Shown: positions 60,011 through 64,000 of the stretch, one piece after another
Layout of the letters: the number at the start of each line of letters is the position of its first letter
Numbering within the stretch: the first letter of the stretch is position 1
Source of the DNA: Alkalihalobacterium alkalinitrilicum
Lineage (GTDB): Bacteria; Bacillota; Bacilli; Bacillales; Bacillaceae_F
DNA: 64,000 bases
Reading direction: 5' to 3'
Assembly (NCBI RefSeq): GCF_002019605.1
Contig: NZ_KV917368.1
Location: 4,819,070 to 4,883,069 of the forward strand
Position numbers and translations under genes: made by a program
Notes under the pieces: model-generated
Told to the model about the DNA's origin: nothing
What the model saw: the letters and a program-made list of their open reading frames with translations, nothing else
The model's database searches: none

Positions 60011-63000
60011 ATGTTTGATTGGCTAATTAAAAAGTCAAAAATTACCCTTATGTTATTATTTTTCCTAATGCTTATTGGGTTGATTACGTTTTATCAATTA
60101 CCGCAGAGAGAAATTCCAGAAATTTCATTACCGATAGCTACAGTGTCAACCGTTTTTCCAGGAGCTAATCCTGAAACGGTAGAGCGATTTATTACGGTTC
60201 CTATTGAGGAAGAGATAGAAAGAGTGGAGGGGATAAGTGCTTATTCATCATTTTCTGCATCGAGTGTATCAACGATTGTTTTGGAGCTTGAAGAAGGTGT
60301 TGACCAAGAAAATGTTTTAACTAAAGTTACTCAGTCCATGTTAAATATTTCTTTTCCAGAAGGGACCTTACCTCCAACTATTAGTGATGATCGGGCATTA
60401 GGTGCACTGTCATCTTACCATTTTGTAACCGAAGAAAGTTATGAAGAACTTTATTATTTACAGCCACTTATTACTGAATGGCAAAGGGTTATTGAAAGTA
60501 TCTCAGGGGTAAAAGCAACGATCGTAAAAGGAATTCCAAATCAGGAATTGCTTTTAAAACTTGATCAAGATGTAATGAATCAATTGGAGATTTACTTACC
60601 TAGTGTAATAGATGCACTTGAAGGTGAGTTTGACCAAGTACCGTTAGGAAAACAAGAAATAAATGGCCGTCTGAACCAACTAACATTACCTGTCGTAACA
60701 AACATTGATCAACTTGGGGAACTCGTTGTTGGGTTTTCGAATGGAGAACCTGTTCAATTAAATGAGATAGGAGAAGTTGAAATTCGATACGAACAGCCGA
60801 CCGATATTATTACGTATGAAGGAAAGTTTACAGTATCATTTACGATCATTCCTGAAAGCGGAATCGATGTACCTTCGCTTCACCGTAATGTAGATGAAAA
60901 AATGAAAGAACTAAGTCAAGCACTACCAGCTACCATTGAGTTGGACTTATTCTATACTCAAAATAGTATTGTTACAGAGATTTTTAGTGATTTAGCGGTT
61001 TCTTTTATCATCGCTGTTATTGTGGTCATTATCGTAACATTATTAGGACTAAATTTTATTTCAGCAATTATCGTTGCACTAGCGATTCCTACTTCGATAT
61101 TGCTTGGGCTTATTCCGCTCCCTTATTTAGGGGTGGATTTAAACCAAATTTCCATTATTGGCTTCATTATTGCTATAGGGATATTAGTTGACGATGCGAT
61201 AGTCGTTAACGATAATATTGAACGTAGATACAAACTAGGTGACTCAGCACTAGAAGGTGCTTTAATTGGAACGAGAGAAGTTAGAGTTTCAATTATTACT
61301 TCAACATTAGCGATCGTATTTACCTTTTTACCACTTGTGTTTATATCAGGTAGCGGTGGAGATTTCATTCGAGCGCTTCCAAGTGTTTTAATTACAACGA
61401 TTATTGCATCGACGATTATTTCGTTAACGCTAGTACCCATTTTTCAAATTTGGCGTCACAAAAAAAGAAAAGCGCCTAGAAAGTTTGATAACGGTTTACT
61501 TGGAACCCCAATTGATAAACTAGCTAATTGGTATGCGGATAAAATTTTGGGGAGAATTGTTTTAAAGCCATGGCGGATTGGAATCTTTGGGCTTGCGCTA
61601 TGTACTGTTGTATACGGTTTGGTCCCATTTATTCCTGTTGTCTTTTTCCCAAGTGCAGATCGACAAGAAGTTACTGTCGATGTGACTGCACCTATTGAAA
61701 TGACTATTGAACAAACCGATGATCTATTAGTAACCATTGAGGAAAGTATGAGAGCGGACGAGGCCATCCTTGAAGTTTCTCGGTTTACAGGAGGAGGTTT
61801 ACCACCTCTATTCGGATCAGTTCTTTCAGGTGCAGGTGAGAACACAGGACAATTACTCGTACGGGTTGACAAAGATATTCAATCAGCAGAAGAAACGATC
61901 AGTAAATGGAGTGATATTTTACAAGAAGAGTTTCCTTCCCTTGAAACGAAGTTAACAACCATTGAAGCAGGACCACCCGTTGGTGCACCAATAGCTATTA
62001 AAGTTTCAGGAAAAGAAATGCAAACGATTCTCGATATTGTAGAAGATTTGAAGAATTCCATTTTAACTATGGAAGAAACGCGTACAGTTGTAGACGATGT
62101 TGGCGATCCTTGGCCTACTATTTTATTTGAACCAGACCGTGAAAAAATGAACGAACATGGAATTACGATGAGGGACATTAGTCAACAAATTCGTCTAGTA
62201 ACAGAAGGTATACCAGTAGGGCAATTTGATGATGGCTTCAATTATTATGATATGAGGTTAGTTATTCAAGGAGACGGTTCTACTGATGAATTAGATTTAT
62301 CGCAATTTGAAATTTCAGGGAGAGGTGAGGAAGGTTCATCAACTTTATTAAATGACCTATTAGTTGAAAAACGGACAGAAAATATTCAAAGAATTCCGCA
62401 TGAAAATGGTATTCGTACGGTAACTTTACGTGTTTATCCGCGAGAAGATAAGAAAACAATGTTAGAAACAAATATTAATGATTATATTCAAGGGTATTCG
62501 TACAATGAAGAATATTCGATCACTATAGGTGGAGAAACAGAAGCAAGAAGTGACTTCTTTATTGAAGTAGGTAAACTGTTTATCATTGTTATCTTTCTTA
62601 TTTACATTGTGATGGCTGTCCAATTTTATTCTTTATCTACGCCTATACTTGTAATGAGTACAGTATATTTAGCGATCTCAGGTGCAGTAATCGGTCTTTT
62701 TATTACTCAGACAGGGTTAGGGTTTATGGCGATGATGGGTGTAGTATCATTAGCTGGGATTGTTGTTCGAAATTCGGTGGTACTTATTGAATTTATTGAG
62801 CAACGAATGCGGGAAGGGTATTCACTCACAAGAGCAGTTATAGAAGCAGGTAGAGCGAGGTTACGTCCGATAATCTTAACAGCACTCACGGCTATTGCTG
62901 CACTGATTCCAATTGCGTTAAGTGGGGATGTATTATTTACACCGTTAGCGATTTCCATTATGTCAGGTATTTTCTTTTCAACATTTTTTACGCTTATATT

Positions 63001-63067
63001 AGTACCAGCACTCTATACAGCCATAAGTAAGAGAAAAAAGGATAAAATGGATAAGGTTAATATGTAG
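60011..63067 (+). CDS. RND family efflux permease (HAE1/SwrC-like)
   Basis: Proton-driven resistance-nodulation-division transporter, 1018 aa, full length: one N-terminal helix, a large outer loop, six helices, a second large loop and the last helices. FPGANPETVERFITVPIEEEIERVEGI and the paired Asp of transmembrane helix 4 (GILVDDAIVVNDNIERR) are conserved, as is MGVVSLAGIVVRNSVVLIEFIEQRMREG in the second half. Similar Bacillus proteins (SwrC/YerP) export surfactin or solvents. No membrane-fusion protein or outer-membrane partner lies nearby, as is usual in Gram-positives. GAGAGGGGCGAAAAAGCG precedes ATG. Confidence 0.93.
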   Translation: MFDWLIKKSKITLMLLFFLMLIGLITFYQLPQREIPEISLPIATVSTVFPGANPETVERFITVPIEEEIERVEGISAYSSFSASSVSTIVLELEEGVDQENVLTKVTQSMLNISFPEGTLPPTISDDRALGALSSYHFVTEESYEELYYLQPLITEWQRVIESISGVKATIVKGIPNQELLLKLDQDVMNQLEIYLPSVIDALEGEFDQVPLGKQEINGRLNQLTLPVVTNIDQLGELVVGFSNGEPVQLNEIGEVEIRYEQPTDIITYEGKFTVSFTIIPESGIDVPSLHRNVDEKMKELSQALPATIELDLFYTQNSIVTEIFSDLAVSFIIAVIVVIIVTLLGLNFISAIIVALAIPTSILLGLIPLPYLGVDLNQISIIGFIIAIGILVDDAIVVNDNIERRYKLGDSALEGALIGTREVRVSIITSTLAIVFTFLPLVFISGSGGDFIRALPSVLITTIIASTIISLTLVPIFQIWRHKKRKAPRKFDNGLLGTPIDKLANWYADKILGRIVLKPWRIGIFGLALCTVVYGLVPFIPVVFFPSADRQEVTVDVTAPIEMTIEQTDDLLVTIEESMRADEAILEVSRFTGGGLPPLFGSVLSGAGENTGQLLVRVDKDIQSAEETISKWSDILQEEFPSLETKLTTIEAGPPVGAPIAIKVSGKEMQTILDIVEDLKNSILTMEETRTVVDDVGDPWPTILFEPDREKMNEHGITMRDISQQIRLVTEGIPVGQFDDGFNYYDMRLVIQGDGSTDELDLSQFEISGRGEEGSSTLLNDLLVEKRTENIQRIPHENGIRTVTLRVYPREDKKTMLETNINDYIQGYSYNEEYSITIGGETEARSDFFIEVGKLFIIVIFLIYIVMAVQFYSLSTPILVMSTVYLAISGAVIGLFITQTGLGFMAMMGVVSLAGIVVRNSVVLIEFIEQRMREGYSLTRAVIEAGRARLRPIILTALTAIAALIPIALSGDVLFTPLAISIMSGIFFSTFFTLILVPALYTAISKRKKDKMDKVNM

Positions 63068-63076
63068 GAAATATCT

Positions 63077-63111
63077 AAAAAGACGCAAGCCACACGGTTT
63101 TGCGTCTTTTC
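63077..63111 (+). terminator. Terminator of the RND gene
   Basis: AAAAGACGCAA (63078-63088) and TTGCGTCTTTT (63100-63110), a perfect 11-bp stem with an 11-nt loop, 10 nt after the stop codon. Confidence 0.88.
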
Positions 63112-63281
63112 TAGGTCTTGTATAGTGGTAAATATTAATCTTGAAACTTGTCTTATTCAAACAAACAATTAACAAAGACACCATTTCTATTTTATAGAGA
63201 CTAACTAAGAAGTTCCTACTTTTTTTCAATCAGGGGTATATGTATTAACATGGTGGATGGAACTGTGTTATTCATAAAAGT

Positions 63282-63393
63282 TTAGGCTGACTCACAAGTT
63301 TCATGTTTCCTCATTACAAGAGAGTGCTACCATTGATGGGAACGGCTAATAGTGTCTAAGAGGTGTTTGATACATGAAATAGAGTCAGCCTAA
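63282..63393. other. 112-nt inverted-repeat element
   Basis: Perfect 12-bp ends TTAGGCTGACTC (63282-63293) and GAGTCAGCCTAA (63382-63393), a second paired segment TTTCATGT (63299-63306) with ACATGAAA (63372-63379), and a partly paired interior. No open frame and no T tract. It could be a miniature inverted-repeat element or a long structured RNA. The rest of 63112-63503 shows nothing else. Confidence 0.55.
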
Positions 63394-63503
63394 CTTTTGA
63401 CCATTAAAATTAGAGTGTATGGTGAGCGTTGGTGAAAAAGCTTAGAAGTGAAAAGGAACGCAGTTTATCATAATTGTTGTATTAGCTTTATTCATTTTAC
63501 ATA

Positions 63504-64000
63504 TTATAAAAGTTGAGATACTTCTTCCTTGCGATTAAGTAATTTCCTTAAGCGTTTTTTGTGCACTCTTATTTTTTGTTCATCGTTTTCTTGAATAGCT
63601 TCATGTAATTCCATCAGTTCATAATCAATCTCCATATTGGTAATATTATAAACTGTCTGGGGTTCCAAATTATGACCATACTCTCTGTATTCTACAATCG
63701 AACCATTCCTATTCATAATAATTTTTTCACTCCCATCAATTTCGATAATAGACTGAATACTCCCCGTTTTGTAATTTGTGATGTAATGGGGACCGCCAGT
63801 ACCCGTGAACTTTTTTACTACACCATTCCCGTTAAACCGAGAAATAATGACTTCTAGGGCTTCAACAATAATCTCATCGTTAACTGTGAGGTGTTCAATA
63901 TCTAAAGTTAAAAATTCATTATTTCGGAAGAATGGTATTTCGTAAAGTGTTTCATGGTTGTCGATAATAAGTAAGATCGAGTCGTCTTCATACCGCCAAA
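63504..64000 (-). CDS. C-terminal part of a protein cut by the window edge
   Basis: The minus-strand frame ending at 63504 is open without a stop all the way to 64000, giving at least 164 residues (first complete codon Trp at 63996-63998); the ATG at 63716 is internal. The part seen is beta-rich with repeated strand-turn units (SRFNGNGVVKKFTGTGGPHY, SIIEIDGSEKIIMNRNGSIVEY) and ends in a charged helical tail rich in Glu, Lys and Arg. I do not recognise the family. The real start lies beyond the window. Confidence 0.65.
   Translation of the reverse strand, partial: WRYEDDSILLIIDNHETLYEIPFFRNNEFLTLDIEHLTVNDEIIVEALEVIISRFNGNGVVKKFTGTGGPHYITNYKTGSIQSIIEIDGSEKIIMNRNGSIVEYREYGHNLEPQTVYNITNMEIDYELMELHEAIQENDEQKIRVHKKRLRKLLNRKEEVSQLL

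Overview
The window is chromosomal DNA of a low-GC, spore-forming-type Bacillaceae, probably an alkaliphilic or halotolerant Bacillus relative. The signs are AT-rich codons, strong AGGAGG-type ribosome binding sites, many GTG and TTG starts, CcpA-type cre sites, Bacillus-restricted small proteins (a DUF3941-like protein, a GerMN lipoprotein, BsuPI, YitT) and three TRAP carboxylate transporters. No rRNA, tRNA, CRISPR array or prophage is visible.

Layout. (1) 0.2-6.3 kb: a PAS/AAA+ sigma-54 activator, followed by a sigma-54 promoter with a cre site in the leader, a DctPQM TRAP transporter and a 3-hydroxybutyrate dehydrogenase. (2) 6.3-16.9 kb: a propionyl-CoA/methylmalonyl-CoA operon (biotin carboxylase, TetR regulator, biotin carrier, carboxyltransferase, mutA, mutB, meaB) behind a sigma-A promoter with a TetR-like operator. 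(3) 17-20 kb: an EAL-domain remnant, a FabG-like reductase, an AEC transporter and a TatD hydrolase. (4) 20.6-24.4 kb: a TAXI-type TRAP operon (TAXI binding protein, DUF1850, fused permease). (5) 24.4-30 kb: nitroreductase, EamA exporter, B12-binding radical SAM protein, a hypothetical membrane protein and a two-gene AbrB-type membrane system. (6) 30-33.2 kb: a three-gene ABC importer of the TrpXYZ type. (7) 33.6-42.4 kb: FAH-family hydrolase, lipoprotein, KamA, class III aminotransferase, RpiR regulator and a second TAXI TRAP pair. (8) 42.5-51.5 kb: a complete IS1380-family element with target duplication, small housekeeping genes, a group IIC intron inserted after a terminator, and a seven-copy 52-bp tandem repeat. 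(9) 51.6-56 kb: a SNF2 helicase operon. (10) 56-64 kb: nitronate monooxygenase, AzlCD, an XRE-cupin regulator, an RND efflux pump and a gene cut by the window edge.

How it works together: much of the window takes up and burns small organic acids. Region 1 looks like inducible, catabolite-repressed uptake and oxidation of a hydroxy acid. Region 2 carries propionyl-CoA to succinyl-CoA. The two TAXI TRAPs and the ABC system add further importers, and KamA with the aminotransferase suggests amino-acid turnover.

The least explained parts are non-coding: a dispersed ~110-nt structured repeat with apparent compensatory changes (four copies), a second hairpin repeat ending in GTTTCACTT that resembles right ends of IS200/IS605-TnpB elements (three copies, no tnpB gene), and the 52-bp tandem array, in which five of seven units can be read as Shine-Dalgarno plus a GTG-initiated 11-codon basic peptide. 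All calls come from reading the sequence; no database search was possible.
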